In this document: one piece after another, positions 1-10,198 of the stretch
Layout of the letters: every line of letters starts with the position of its first letter
How positions within the stretch are numbered: position 1 is the stretch's first letter
Origin: JAICLL01 sp035252155
GTDB taxonomy: Bacteria; Planctomycetota; Planctomycetia; Pirellulales; JAICIG01
NCBI GenBank assembly: GCA_035252155.1
Contig: DATFDL010000541.1
Span: forward strand, 1 to 20,390
Direction: 5' to 3'
DNA: 20,390 nt
Program-made: the position numbers and the translations under genes
The notes under the pieces: generated by a model
What the model saw: the letters and a program-made list of their open reading frames with translations, nothing else
Database searches by the model: none
What the model was told of the DNA's origin: nothing

Positions 1-4030
<4,030 letters not shown>

Positions 4031-4031
4031 T

Positions 4032-4052
4032 GCGAATTGCGGAATGCGGAGT
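4032..4052. repeat. three tandem degenerate heptamers after rpoC stop
   Basis: Three consecutive 7-mers (GCGAATT, GCGGAAT, GCGGAGT) start one base after the rpoC TAG stop. They share the form GCGRAXT. A second heptamer array abuts another stop codon at 18501-18535. With only three degenerate units this could be chance, but the placement matches. Confidence 0.4.
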
Positions 4053-4088
4053 GTTTTGGCCGGCGGCATCATTGCCTGAGCGGCGGTG

Positions 4089-4118
4089 GCTGGGGCAGAG
4101 CCTTGGCGATGCCCCGGC
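4089..4118 (+). terminator. terminator-like hairpin after rpoC
   Basis: Bases 4089-4097 (GCTGGGGCA) pair with 4110-4118 (TGCCCCGGC) with one G-T wobble and a 12-nt loop. A pyrimidine-rich tract (tttcctgtctt) follows. It lies about 60 nt past the rpoC stop, in the right place to end that transcript. The U tract is imperfect, so it may be a weak or Rho-assisted terminator. Confidence 0.5.
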
Positions 4119-4180
4119 TTTCCTGTCTTGCGGCATAGTTTCCGGTCGCTGTTGCCGCATCGATTCTAAGGGCTTGTCCG

Positions 4181-5308
4181 TTGCCACGTCGCGTTTTGGT
4201 GCTGTCAGCGTCGGTGGGGGCGGGCCATTTGCGGGCCGCTCAGGCGGTTGAGCTCGCCCTGCGCGAGCTGGCCCCCGATGCCGTGGTGCGGAACGTCGAC
4301 GTGCTCGAATTGACCAACGCCACCTTCCGCCGCCTCTACGGCAAGGCCTATCTCGACCTGGTCAACCGGGTGCCTTATGTACTCGGGTACTTCTACGATC
4401 TGATGGACCGGCCGCGGTCGCCCGAACGCAAAACCGACCGCTTGCGGTTACTGGTCGAAAAGCTGAATTTCCGCGCGCTGCTCAAGTTTCTGCGGTCCGA
4501 GCCGTGGAATGTGATCGTGAATACACACTTCCTGCCGGCCGAAATGATCGCGTCGCTGCGGCTGCGCGGCGACCTGGCCACACCGCAGTTTACCGTAACC
4601 ACCGACTTCGAAACGCACCGGCTGTGGGTCAACCAGCCCTGCGAACGCTACTTCACCGCCACCGCCGAAGGCGCGGCCTACTTGGAGCATTGGGGCGTGC
4701 CGGCCGGCGCCGTGCAGATCACGGGCATCCCCATCCACCCAGTCTTTAGCCGATCCAAGGATCGTGCGGAGTGCCTCGCGCGGCACGGCTTAGCGGGCGA
4801 TCGTCCGGTGCTTTTGCAGCTCGCCGGTGGGTTTGGCGTCGGGCCGATCGCCGAGCTCTTTCGCGCGGTGCTGGCCATCGAAATGCCGCTGCAGGTGGTG
4901 GTGGTCGCCGGACGCAACGAGGCGTTGAAGGTACAACTCGAACTGATCGCCCCGCCCGAGCGGCATCGGGTGAAGGTATTGGGCTTTACCGATCAGATCG
5001 ACGAGTTGATGGCAGCCGCCGATCTGGTGATGACCAAGCCGGGCGGACTGACCACCTCCGAGGCGTTGGCCCGCGGCGCGGCGCTGGCCATCGTCAATCC
5101 CATTCCGGGCCAAGAAAGCCGCAACAGCGACTTCCTCTTGGAAAACGGCGCGGCGGTGAAAATCAACAACGTCGGCACGTTGCCCCACAAGCTGACCGCG
5201 CTCTTGAGCGACCGCGCCCGCCTGGGCCAGTTGCGTGAAAACGCCCGCCGGCTCGGTCGTCCCCGCGCGGCCTTCGAGATTGCCGAGCAAGCGCTCGCCT
5301 GCCCGTAG
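4181..5308 (+). CDS. glycosyltransferase, MGDG synthase / UgtP type (GT28)
   Basis: A 375-residue GT-B glycosyltransferase of the family of monogalactosyldiacylglycerol synthases and processive diacylglycerol glucosyltransferases (UgtP), distantly related to MurG. It probably transfers a sugar from a UDP-sugar to a lipid acceptor at the inner face of the membrane. The N-terminal acceptor domain opens with VLSASVGAGH (GAGH at residues 13-16). The C-terminal donor-binding domain carries KPGGLTTSEALARG near residue 286, followed by the family-typical PIPGQESRN. The start is a TTG at 4181, preceded by TAAGGG at 4167-4172; the usual family N-terminus begins here. The stop TAG (5306-5308) lies inside the 24-bp palindromic repeat at 5305-5328, so the repeat supplies the stop codon and the last residues may differ from relatives. 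The exact sugar and lipid cannot be told from sequence. Confidence 0.85.
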   Translation: MPRRVLVLSASVGAGHLRAAQAVELALRELAPDAVVRNVDVLELTNATFRRLYGKAYLDLVNRVPYVLGYFYDLMDRPRSPERKTDRLRLLVEKLNFRALLKFLRSEPWNVIVNTHFLPAEMIASLRLRGDLATPQFTVTTDFETHRLWVNQPCERYFTATAEGAAYLEHWGVPAGAVQITGIPIHPVFSRSKDRAECLARHGLAGDRPVLLQLAGGFGVGPIAELFRAVLAIEMPLQVVVVAGRNEALKVQLELIAPPERHRVKVLGFTDQIDELMAAADLVMTKPGGLTTSEALARGAALAIVNPIPGQESRNSDFLLENGAAVKINNVGTLPHKLTALLSDRARLGQLRENARRLGRPRAAFEIAEQALACP

Positions 5309-5328
5309 GTCAGGCTTTCCAGCCCGAC
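5305..5328 (+). repeat. 24-bp palindromic repeat, forward copy
   Basis: The element reads GTAG followed by a stem-loop GTCAGGCT-TTCC-AGCCCGAC (5309-5328, one mismatched pair). The same 24-bp element occurs at 15324-15347 and, inverted, at 5522-5545 and 15405-15428. Its first bases provide the TAG stop of the glycosyltransferase gene. Confidence 0.85.
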
Positions 5329-5361
5329 GTTCATCCCGCTTGGTTCCCAAAAAACGAAAAC

Positions 5362-5389
5362 GCCCGCCGGCGGTAACTTGCCGGCGGGC
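5362..5389 (-). terminator. intrinsic terminator for the RRM gene
   Basis: Perfect 10-bp arms (5362-5371 GCCCGCCGGC with 5380-5389 GCCGGCGGGC) enclose an 8-nt loop. Read on the minus strand, the hairpin is followed by GTTTTCGTTTTTT, a good U tract. No U tract follows on the plus strand. It therefore most likely ends the minus-strand transcript of the RRM gene, about 160 nt past its stop codon. Confidence 0.75.
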
Positions 5390-5394
5390 CAATC

Positions 5395-5484
5395 GTAGAA
5401 CGGAATTCATTCCGTTTCTGAACTGTAGAACGGAATTCATTCCGTTTTTGAACTGTAGAACGGAATTCATTCCGTTCCTTTTCA
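5395..5484. repeat. three tandem 30-bp repeats with inner palindrome
   Basis: Three direct repeats of period 30 start at 5395, 5425 and 5455; the third diverges after about 22 bases. Each holds a near-perfect palindrome AACGGAAT-TC-ATTCCGTT with 8-bp arms, 9 bp in the third copy. The units are almost identical. A diverged single copy in the opposite orientation lies at 18043-18063. The array sits between the RRM stop codon and its terminator, so it would be part of that mRNA's 3' untranslated region. The repeated peptides it produces in open frames are artefacts of a period divisible by three. Confidence 0.92.
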
Positions 5485-5521
5485 TCCCGCGTTTCGCGTA
5501 AGCGTTCCACGGCGTAGTGCC

Positions 5522-5545
5522 CTCAGGCTAGAAAGCCCGACCTAC
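5522..5545 (-). repeat. 24-bp palindromic repeat, inverted copy
   Basis: Inverted copy of the element at 5305-5328: stem-loop CTCAGGCT-AGAA-AGCCCGAC (5522-5541) followed by CTAC. It ends two bases before the stop codon of the RRM gene (5548-5550). Together with the forward copy it brackets the repeat and terminator region between two convergent genes. Confidence 0.8.
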
Positions 5546-5547
5546 GT

Positions 5548-5871
5548 TTAATACCGCCGGCCGTATCCGCCGCCGCCGCCGCGGCCGCCGCGGCCCCCAC
5601 CACCACCGCCGCCGCTGCGTTCCTCACGTGGCCGGGCCTCGTTGACGATCAGCGCACGCCCCTCGTGTTGCTGGTCGTTGAGCGCCTTGATCGCCTCGCG
5701 GGCCGCGTTGTCGTCGGCCATTTCCACGAAACCAAAGCCCTTGCTCGTGCCCGTCCCACGATCTTGAATCACCTGCGCGCTGCGCACCTCGCCGAACTTG
5801 GCGAACATTTCTTCCAAACTCGCGTTGGTCACCTGATAGCTCAGGTTTCCGACATACAACTTCTTTGCCAC
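5548..5871 (-). CDS. RRM-domain RNA-binding protein with Gly/Arg-rich tail
   Basis: A 107-residue single-RRM protein like the small glycine-rich RNA-binding proteins of cyanobacteria and planctomycetes, which bind single-stranded RNA and are often linked to cold or stress responses. RNP2 (LYVGNL) is at residues 5-10 and RNP1 (KGFGFVEM) at 44-51. The domain ends near residue 82 and is followed by a tail of Gly and RGG-like repeats ending GYGRRY. The start is the GTG at 5871, because AGGAG (5879-5883) lies exactly 7 nt upstream and the family begins M-A-K-K-L-Y-V-G-N-L. A further upstream ATG would add eight residues but leave this Shine-Dalgarno unused. A small GACCCG/CGGGTC hairpin (5900-5924) lies in the likely 5' leader. 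The 3' end is followed by palindromes, the 30-bp array and a strong terminator. Confidence 0.92.
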   Translation of the reverse strand: MAKKLYVGNLSYQVTNASLEEMFAKFGEVRSAQVIQDRGTGTSKGFGFVEMADDNAAREAIKALNDQQHEGRALIVNEARPREERSGGGGGGGRGGRGGGGGYGRRY

Positions 5872-5895
5872 GATCAAACTCCTCGCGTCGGGCAT

Positions 5896-6236
5896 TTCAG
5901 ACCCGTTACAAATCTTTCCGGGTCAATGCGAAAGGGACCAGGGTGGTGGCCCGCCAGGTGGGAACGACGAGAGTGAAATCGCGCGAGAGATCGAGGAACT
6001 GACGAACGAGATCGCGGTCGACAAACCAACCGCCCTCACTCTACCACGCCGCCCGCCCTGGTGGTAGGGGGTGCGGCACGGCCACCCGAGACCGCATGTT
6101 GGTGTGCCGTGGCGGGCGGGCGTAGCTGGCTTCGCGAGAAGTCGGGGGCGATCCGCTCGTCGGCGTCACCGCGGACTGCTGAGGGAACGGTCAACTCCGC
6201 GAGAATTCGCTTGACAATCCGCGGGGAGCGGAAAAA
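5896..6236. other. non-coding stretch with nested inverted repeats
   Basis: No convincing gene is seen in these 340 bases. It holds a hairpin GACCCG/CGGGTC (5900-5905 with 5919-5924) in the RRM leader. A larger imperfect nested hairpin lies at 6049-6119: outer arms CCGCCCGCC and GGCGGGCGG, inner arms CGGCAC 6074-6079 and GTGCCG 6104-6109. The weak plus-strand open frame at 6061-6252 has no recognisable domain or ribosome binding site and is left out. Confidence 0.45.
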
Positions 6237-6273
6237 GGGACATTCTGGTTAGCCCGAAAAAATAGAATGTCCC
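6237..6273. repeat. perfect 10-bp inverted repeat (GGGACATTCT)
   Basis: GGGACATTCT at 6237-6246 and its exact complement AGAATGTCCC at 6264-6273 are separated by 17 bp that include an A run. It marks the left edge of the decayed block of minus-strand gene remnants. It could be a terminator for those remnants, an end of a lost mobile element, or a REP-like palindrome; the sequence alone does not decide. Confidence 0.55.
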
Positions 6274-6411
6274 GCCTCTTCAAACCAATACCGACGTAAA
6301 GCTCCGCGCGCCGATCGACGCCCGCCGGATGGCCAAGGTATTGGATGTTGGTCCGCGTGAAAACGCCAGCCGCGTCCTGGCCGAGCTTGGCCTGAAGGCC
6401 CGCGTAAAAAG

Positions 6412-6468
6412 GCGCAGTTCTTCAACAACCGGAAACGGAAAATCCTCGTCCGCATAGAGCCTGGCCAT
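6412..6468 (-). pseudogene. remnant of DUF5615 (PIN-like) toxin gene
   Basis: The ATG at 6468 opens MARLYADEDFPFPVVEELR, which matches the N-terminus of the DUF5615 family of PIN-like toxins, including the acidic residues expected near the start of that fold. The expected continuation (a Gly-His-Asp stretch and the rest of the roughly 110-residue domain) is absent. Past about 6412 the frame runs on to 6280 with unrelated sequence. The gene thus keeps only its first 19 or so codons. The sequence just upstream looks like the end of its usual DUF433 partner. The family match is from memory of its typical N-terminus. Confidence 0.5.
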
Positions 6469-6474
6469 GAAGGG

Positions 6475-6541
6475 TCAGTCTGCCTCGTTGGCGCGAATGT
6501 CGTCGATCTCGGTGGGATGCTCCCGGTTGAACCTTGAAGTC
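6475..6541 (-). pseudogene. possible C-terminal remnant of DUF433-like antitoxin
   Basis: In the frame just upstream of the DUF5615-like remnant, the sequence reads ...FNREHPTEIDDIRANEAD and stops with TGA at 6477-6475, six bases before the downstream ATG. The HPxEID...N.A pattern resembles the C-terminal end of DUF433 proteins, which commonly precede DUF5615 toxins. Upstream it runs straight into the end of the secreted-protein gene (stop at 6540-6542), so everything before about codon 20 from the end has been lost. The match is short and could be coincidental. Confidence 0.35.
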
Positions 6542-7877
6542 ACTCCGCTCTGAAGGCTGTCCAGCACGTCGACCATTGGCCGGGAACATCGTAGATCGTA
6601 TATTGCTGGCTCGTCCAGAAGATGAGGCCATCCGCCGGATCAATGCATGTCGAGTTGTAGTTCCCCCAGGGAATTCCGTGGGGAGCGGCCGTTATAGGCG
6701 AGTAGATGGTCGTCCCCTTTGCGCCGAGCACCGCCGGTCGCATCGTACCCCTGGGGTCCGTGGCGCCGTGGACCATGACGTAGGCGGACGGAAATTCTGT
6801 CGCCGACGAGCGTGTGCAACCCAGACCAATGTTGCCTACGGCATCCACAGCCAGTGTGGGGATCACGTAATCGCACCGGTCGTCATCCACCAAGCCTTCC
6901 TGGAGAACCACACCATCGCTCACGCGAACCTCACACCAAAAAATTCCGCAGCGTGACTCCAGCGAGCGCTTCGCGCCGTTGCAGGTGACTACGCTCCCGC
7001 CATGCGCGTAGACGCAGGTTGTGCGACGAGCTTCATCCCCGCGCAGGGGGCCACCGGGCGGAGGCTGCACTGCCGCCATTTTGTGGGATGAGGCATTGGG
7101 GCTGACGTATTTTTTGCTCAGCGGAATGGTCTGCACTTTCGAGATACTCGCCTGCTTGCCGGACCACGTAATCTTGTACATGTAGAGCTTTTCAAACGAA
7201 TTTCCAAATTCGCGATTGAGCAGAATCGCCGGCGCATCCGGCGCCTTGTGGGGATCGAGGTCCGTGGCCGGAAAACTCTCAATTTCGAGGTCCTTGAAAA
7301 TCTGCACCCTGGCGAGGTTTGGTCCGCCCGTGGCGATGAGGTCTTCTTTCGGAACGGCACAGGCCGTCATCATCGTGTGCAGATCCTGGTTATGGTTCCA
7401 CCAGCAGCCGTAGAAACCATTCTTGTCCACTCCCATTCGGAAACCGAAGTCTGGCGACTCGAAGGGCGTCAGCACTCCTTGCCAGGCTTTCGTGGGATCT
7501 GACGTCGTGGAAACTGCCAGATACAGTTTGTGCTCGACATCGTGCGCAATGGTCGCCAACCAGCGTTTCGCCAGCGCGTCGTAGAGCAGGCGAGGATCAT
7601 TCGGACGCGAGATGCCCGCGAAACCCAGGTCTTCCCAAAACGCCGTCTGCGATTTCTCCTGTAGAACCTGACCCGTCTTCTTGTCGTGAACCACAAAGTT
7701 TGCCGAGGTGAAATCGACGACATGATTTTCGCTCACGCCGCCCACGTTGTCGGGGAGGGCCTTTGTGCCCGGACCTTTGTCGCCGGGAAAGGCCCTGACG
7801 ATCGTGAGATTCTTCTGACCAAGTGCCGTGCCGGGCATGGCGCAAACCAGGACCAAAAGTATGATGGATGACTTCAA
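6540..7877 (-). CDS. secreted protein of unknown function, possible beta-propeller
   Basis: A 445-residue protein with a clear Sec signal peptide (MKSS-IILLVLVCAMPGTALG, likely cleavage after residue 20). The start is TTG at 7877, because a full AGGAGG (7885-7890) lies 7 nt upstream; an upstream ATG in frame at 7913 would place that Shine-Dalgarno inside the gene. The body has motifs such as DPRLLYDALAKRWLATIA and LYLAVSTTSDPTKAWQG. These resemble blades of secreted beta-propeller proteins in which DP...Y D...W segments precede a description of transient events. It is rich in Cys (about ten), suggesting disulfides. I do not recognise a specific family. A TATAAC box at 7899-7904 is a candidate -10. 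The gene lies between remnants of mobile or toxin genes and its base composition appears more even than its neighbours, which suggests acquisition by transfer. Confidence 0.8.
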   Translation of the reverse strand: MKSSIILLVLVCAMPGTALGQKNLTIVRAFPGDKGPGTKALPDNVGGVSENHVVDFTSANFVVHDKKTGQVLQEKSQTAFWEDLGFAGISRPNDPRLLYDALAKRWLATIAHDVEHKLYLAVSTTSDPTKAWQGVLTPFESPDFGFRMGVDKNGFYGCWWNHNQDLHTMMTACAVPKEDLIATGGPNLARVQIFKDLEIESFPATDLDPHKAPDAPAILLNREFGNSFEKLYMYKITWSGKQASISKVQTIPLSKKYVSPNASSHKMAAVQPPPGGPLRGDEARRTTCVYAHGGSVVTCNGAKRSLESRCGIFWCEVRVSDGVVLQEGLVDDDRCDYVIPTLAVDAVGNIGLGCTRSSATEFPSAYVMVHGATDPRGTMRPAVLGAKGTTIYSPITAAPHGIPWGNYNSTCIDPADGLIFWTSQQYTIYDVPGQWSTCWTAFRAE

Positions 7878-7898
7878 TGGAGTTCCTCCTAGACCTCT

Positions 7899-7904
7899 GT
7901 TATA
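7899..7904 (-). promoter_or_regulatory. candidate -10 box for the secreted-protein gene
   Basis: On the minus strand TATAAC (five of six matches to TATAAT) lies 22 nt upstream of the TTG start and just ahead of the AGGAGG. No good -35 is visible at 16-18 nt. A small palindrome GCCGT-AC-ACGGC (7905-7916) directly abuts the box and could be an operator half or a coincidence. Confidence 0.3.
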
Positions 7905-7937
7905 GCCGTACACGGCAGGGCGGCCACCCCCGCAGCG

Positions 7938-8474
7938 ATGCCGATCTTCTCATCGGGGCGACGGCGCTGGTGCACGCTGGAAACATCGGTCAGCCGAATC
8001 ATGCAGAGCCTCCTCGTGTCGCACACGCAAAGGCATCATAAGCACCACCGATCGGGCGGCCACGTGTGGCAGAGCCGATTCAAGAGCCCCGTCATTCAGA
8101 ACGACGAGCACTTGCTTGCGGTGTTGCGATACATTGAGGCCAACCCCCTGCGCGCCAAGATCGTCGCCCGCGGCGACGATTATCCGTGGTGCAGCTATCT
8201 CGCGCACGGTCTCGGGCGACCCGACCCATTGCTCGACCCGCTCGCGATTTACGAGGAGTTGTCGCCCGATGCGGCGACACGTCAACGAAAATGGTCGGCC
8301 CTGGTTCATCGTCCGATCGACGAGGCGACGCTCGCAGCGATCCGTCGCTCGTCTGCGACCGGCCTTCCCTACGGGCGCGAGTCATGGGTAAAGCGATTGG
8401 CGAAGAAGCTCGATCTTGACCTCACGATCCGCCCCCGCGGCCGTCCGCGCAAAACCGAATCCGCGTCCAAATAG
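7938..8474 (+). pseudogene. REP-associated tyrosine transposase, 5'-truncated
   Basis: The 178-codon frame encodes the C-terminal part of a Y1 (IS200-like/RAYT) transposase, a single-strand DNA endonuclease family. From about codon 18 it matches the family: SRIMQSLLVSHTQRHH, SGGHVWQSRFKSPVIQND, and LLAVLRYIEANPLRA, which holds the probable catalytic Tyr. The region that should carry the metal-binding HUH motif (N-H-x-H-L-L, about 50-70 residues further upstream) is absent. The first 17 or so residues look unrelated, so a 5' deletion or rearrangement near 7985 is likely. Full-length relatives are roughly 230-250 residues. Past the stop, the sequence AGTTCTGACCCCTTTG (8472-8487) resembles motifs near such genes. 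Without the HUH motif the product should be inactive. Confidence 0.8.
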
Positions 8475-8564
8475 TTCTGACCCCTTTGTTTAGGTTTTTC
8501 CATTCCACCCAGCGTATCCAACCGCACGACGAGATGCCACGCTTCCCGAACTCCCGCCGTGCAT

Positions 8565-8570
8565 TACAAT
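8565..8570 (+). promoter_or_regulatory. candidate -10 box for glgC
   Basis: TACAAT (five of six matches) lies 50 nt upstream of the glgC start. The best -35 (TTCCCG at 8543-8548, 16-nt spacer) is weak. The placement would give a leader of about 44 nt. The call rests mainly on the -10 match. Confidence 0.25.
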
Positions 8571-8620
8571 GGCCATCGAAGACGCGGCGCTCGCAATTTG
8601 GGCTGGCGGATAAAACGATC

Positions 8621-9925
8621 ATGAAGAATATCATTACTATGGTTCTGGGCGGCGGACGCGGCACCCGGCTGCATCCACTCACGAAGGTGCGTTCCAAGCC
8701 GGCCGTGCCGCTGGCGGGCAAGTACCGCTTGATCGATATTCCGCTCTCGAACTGCATCAATAGCGGCCTCAACCGGCTCTATGTGCTGACGCAGTTCAAC
8801 TCGGTCAGCTTGCACCGCCATATTCGACAGACGTATCGCTTCGACGCCTTCAACGGCGGCTTCGTCGAGATTCTGGCCGCTCAGCAAACGCCGGAAAATG
8901 CCGATTGGTATCAAGGCACCGCCGACGCGGTTCGCCAGAACCTGCGCTACTTGCTTCAGCCGGGCATCGAGTACGTGCTGATTCTGTCCGGCGACCAGCT
9001 TTACCGGATGAACTATCTCGACATGCTCGAGACGCACCGCCGCAATCGGGCCGACGCCACGATCGCGGCCCTGCCGGTGGCCCGCGAGGCGGCCTCGCAG
9101 CTCGGCATCATGCGACTCGATGGCACGGGCCGCGTGGCTGGTTTTTTAGAGAAACCCAAGACGCTGCCCGAAGTCGAGCAGTTCCGCACGGATCCAAGCT
9201 GGATCGAAGCCCAGGGCGTGCCCAGCCGCGGACGCGACCTGCTGGCCAGCATGGGCATTTACTTGTTCAACCGCGATACGCTGCTCAGCGTGTTGGCCAA
9301 GACCGACTACCGCGACTTTGGCAAGGAGATTTTTCCGGCGTCGATTCGCACGCACCGCGTGAATGTTCACTTGTTCGATGGCTACTGGGAAGACATCGGC
9401 ACGATCAAATCGTTTTACGAGGCGAATCTCGACCTGGCCAAGCCCGAACCGCCGTTCGAGCTGACCTCGGCCGAGGCGCCCATTTATTCGCACCCGCGGT
9501 TCCTGCCGCCCACGCGCATTGAAGGGGCGACCGTGCGCAACAGCCTGGTGGCCGACGGCTGCCTGATCGAAAGCGGGGCGACCATCGAGAACAGCGTGAT
9601 CGGGCTGCGCTGCCGGATCGGGCGAAACGTAACGATCCGCAATTCGATCTTGATGGGGGCCGACACGTTTCAGACGCGGGCCGAGATCGCCGCAGACCTG
9701 GCCGAGGGCCGCCCGCCGATGGGCATCGGCGAGGGGGCGATGATCGACGGGGCGATCATCGACAAGAACTGTCACGTGGGCCGCAAGGTGTGCGTCTGCA
9801 ACGAGCTGGGCGTGACCGAAACGCCCGACAACGATCAGGGCATGGTCTGCGACGGCATCGTGGTGCTGCCCAAAGATGCGGTGCTGCCCGACGGCTGGCA
9901 GTTGGACGTGAAGACCACTCGATAA
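8621..9925 (+). CDS. glgC: glucose-1-phosphate adenylyltransferase (ADP-glucose pyrophosphorylase)
   Basis: Makes ADP-glucose from ATP and glucose-1-phosphate, the committed step of bacterial glycogen synthesis in the cytoplasm. The 434-residue protein opens with MVLGGGRGTRLHPLTK and SKPAVPLAGKYRLID (residues about 7-39), the nucleotidyltransferase signature. SGDQLYRMNY at 123-132 carries the catalytic Asp125. FLEKP at 175-179 holds the glucose-1-phosphate-binding Lys178. GYWEDIGT is at 254-261. The C-terminal third is a left-handed beta-helix with hexapeptide repeats (IENSVIG, IRNSILMGAD, IDGAIIDKNC). Length and the YRMNY form fit the plant/cyanobacterial-like branch. The ATG at 8621 is chosen because the family starts here; the frame is open 45 codons further upstream but that part has no family sequence. 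The ribosome binding site is weak (GGCGGA, 10 nt away). The gene is monocistronic, with no other glg gene nearby, and is followed by a strong hairpin. Confidence 0.97.
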   Translation: MKNIITMVLGGGRGTRLHPLTKVRSKPAVPLAGKYRLIDIPLSNCINSGLNRLYVLTQFNSVSLHRHIRQTYRFDAFNGGFVEILAAQQTPENADWYQGTADAVRQNLRYLLQPGIEYVLILSGDQLYRMNYLDMLETHRRNRADATIAALPVAREAASQLGIMRLDGTGRVAGFLEKPKTLPEVEQFRTDPSWIEAQGVPSRGRDLLASMGIYLFNRDTLLSVLAKTDYRDFGKEIFPASIRTHRVNVHLFDGYWEDIGTIKSFYEANLDLAKPEPPFELTSAEAPIYSHPRFLPPTRIEGATVRNSLVADGCLIESGATIENSVIGLRCRIGRNVTIRNSILMGADTFQTRAEIAADLAEGRPPMGIGEGAMIDGAIIDKNCHVGRKVCVCNELGVTETPDNDQGMVCDGIVVLPKDAVLPDGWQLDVKTTR

Positions 9926-9933
9926 AACATACA

Positions 9934-9968
9934 AGGCCGCGCCAGACGCGATCGGACTGGCGCGGCCT
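9934..9968. terminator. hairpin between convergent glgC and gltD
   Basis: Perfect 12-bp arms (9934-9945 AGGCCGCGCCAG with 9957-9968 CTGGCGCGGCCT) with an 11-nt loop, eight bases after the glgC stop. No U run follows on the plus strand. On the minus strand the hairpin is followed by TTGTATGTTTTA, so it may also serve gltD read-through. Probably a shared terminator for the two converging transcripts. Confidence 0.7.
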
Positions 9969-9976
9969 CGCAGAAT

Positions 9977-10005
9977 CTGATCGGTCGAAATGTCGTACCG
10001 ATCAG
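9977..10005. terminator. second hairpin between glgC and gltD
   Basis: Perfect 9-bp arms (9977-9985 CTGATCGGT with 9997-10005 ACCGATCAG) and an 11-nt loop, nine bases after the first hairpin. No U run on either side. It may be a back-up terminator or an RNA end-stabilising stem. The remaining bases up to the gltD stop at 10199 hold nothing else I can name. Confidence 0.45.
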
Positions 10006-10198
10006 CCGGCCATCATGACCTCAGCGCTCCGCGTCCATTGCGGAGATTCGGAACACTGTAGCGAACCGGTCAGCGAAAGGCAATCACCCCCGAATGACTT
10101 TTTTCGGACGCGGGGGGCGAAGGTGGTGAAAGAGCGTCAGTGTTGCAGATTACTTCGCCGTGCGGTGTTCATTTGGCGAGTATGATTCCGCAGACCAT

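Noticed and set aside
5395..5484. CRISPR array
   Set aside because: The 30-bp period has no unique spacers: units are contiguous and nearly identical over the whole period, and no cas genes are present.
4790..5485. Minus-strand frame with repeated NGMNSVLQF peptides
   Set aside because: The peptide repeat is produced by the 30-bp tandem DNA repeat, whose period is a multiple of three. The remainder is antisense to the glycosyltransferase, with no start signal.
9146..9934. 262-codon minus-strand frame opposite glgC
   Set aside because: Antisense shadow of glgC; no homology, no ribosome binding site, and it runs into the terminator hairpin.
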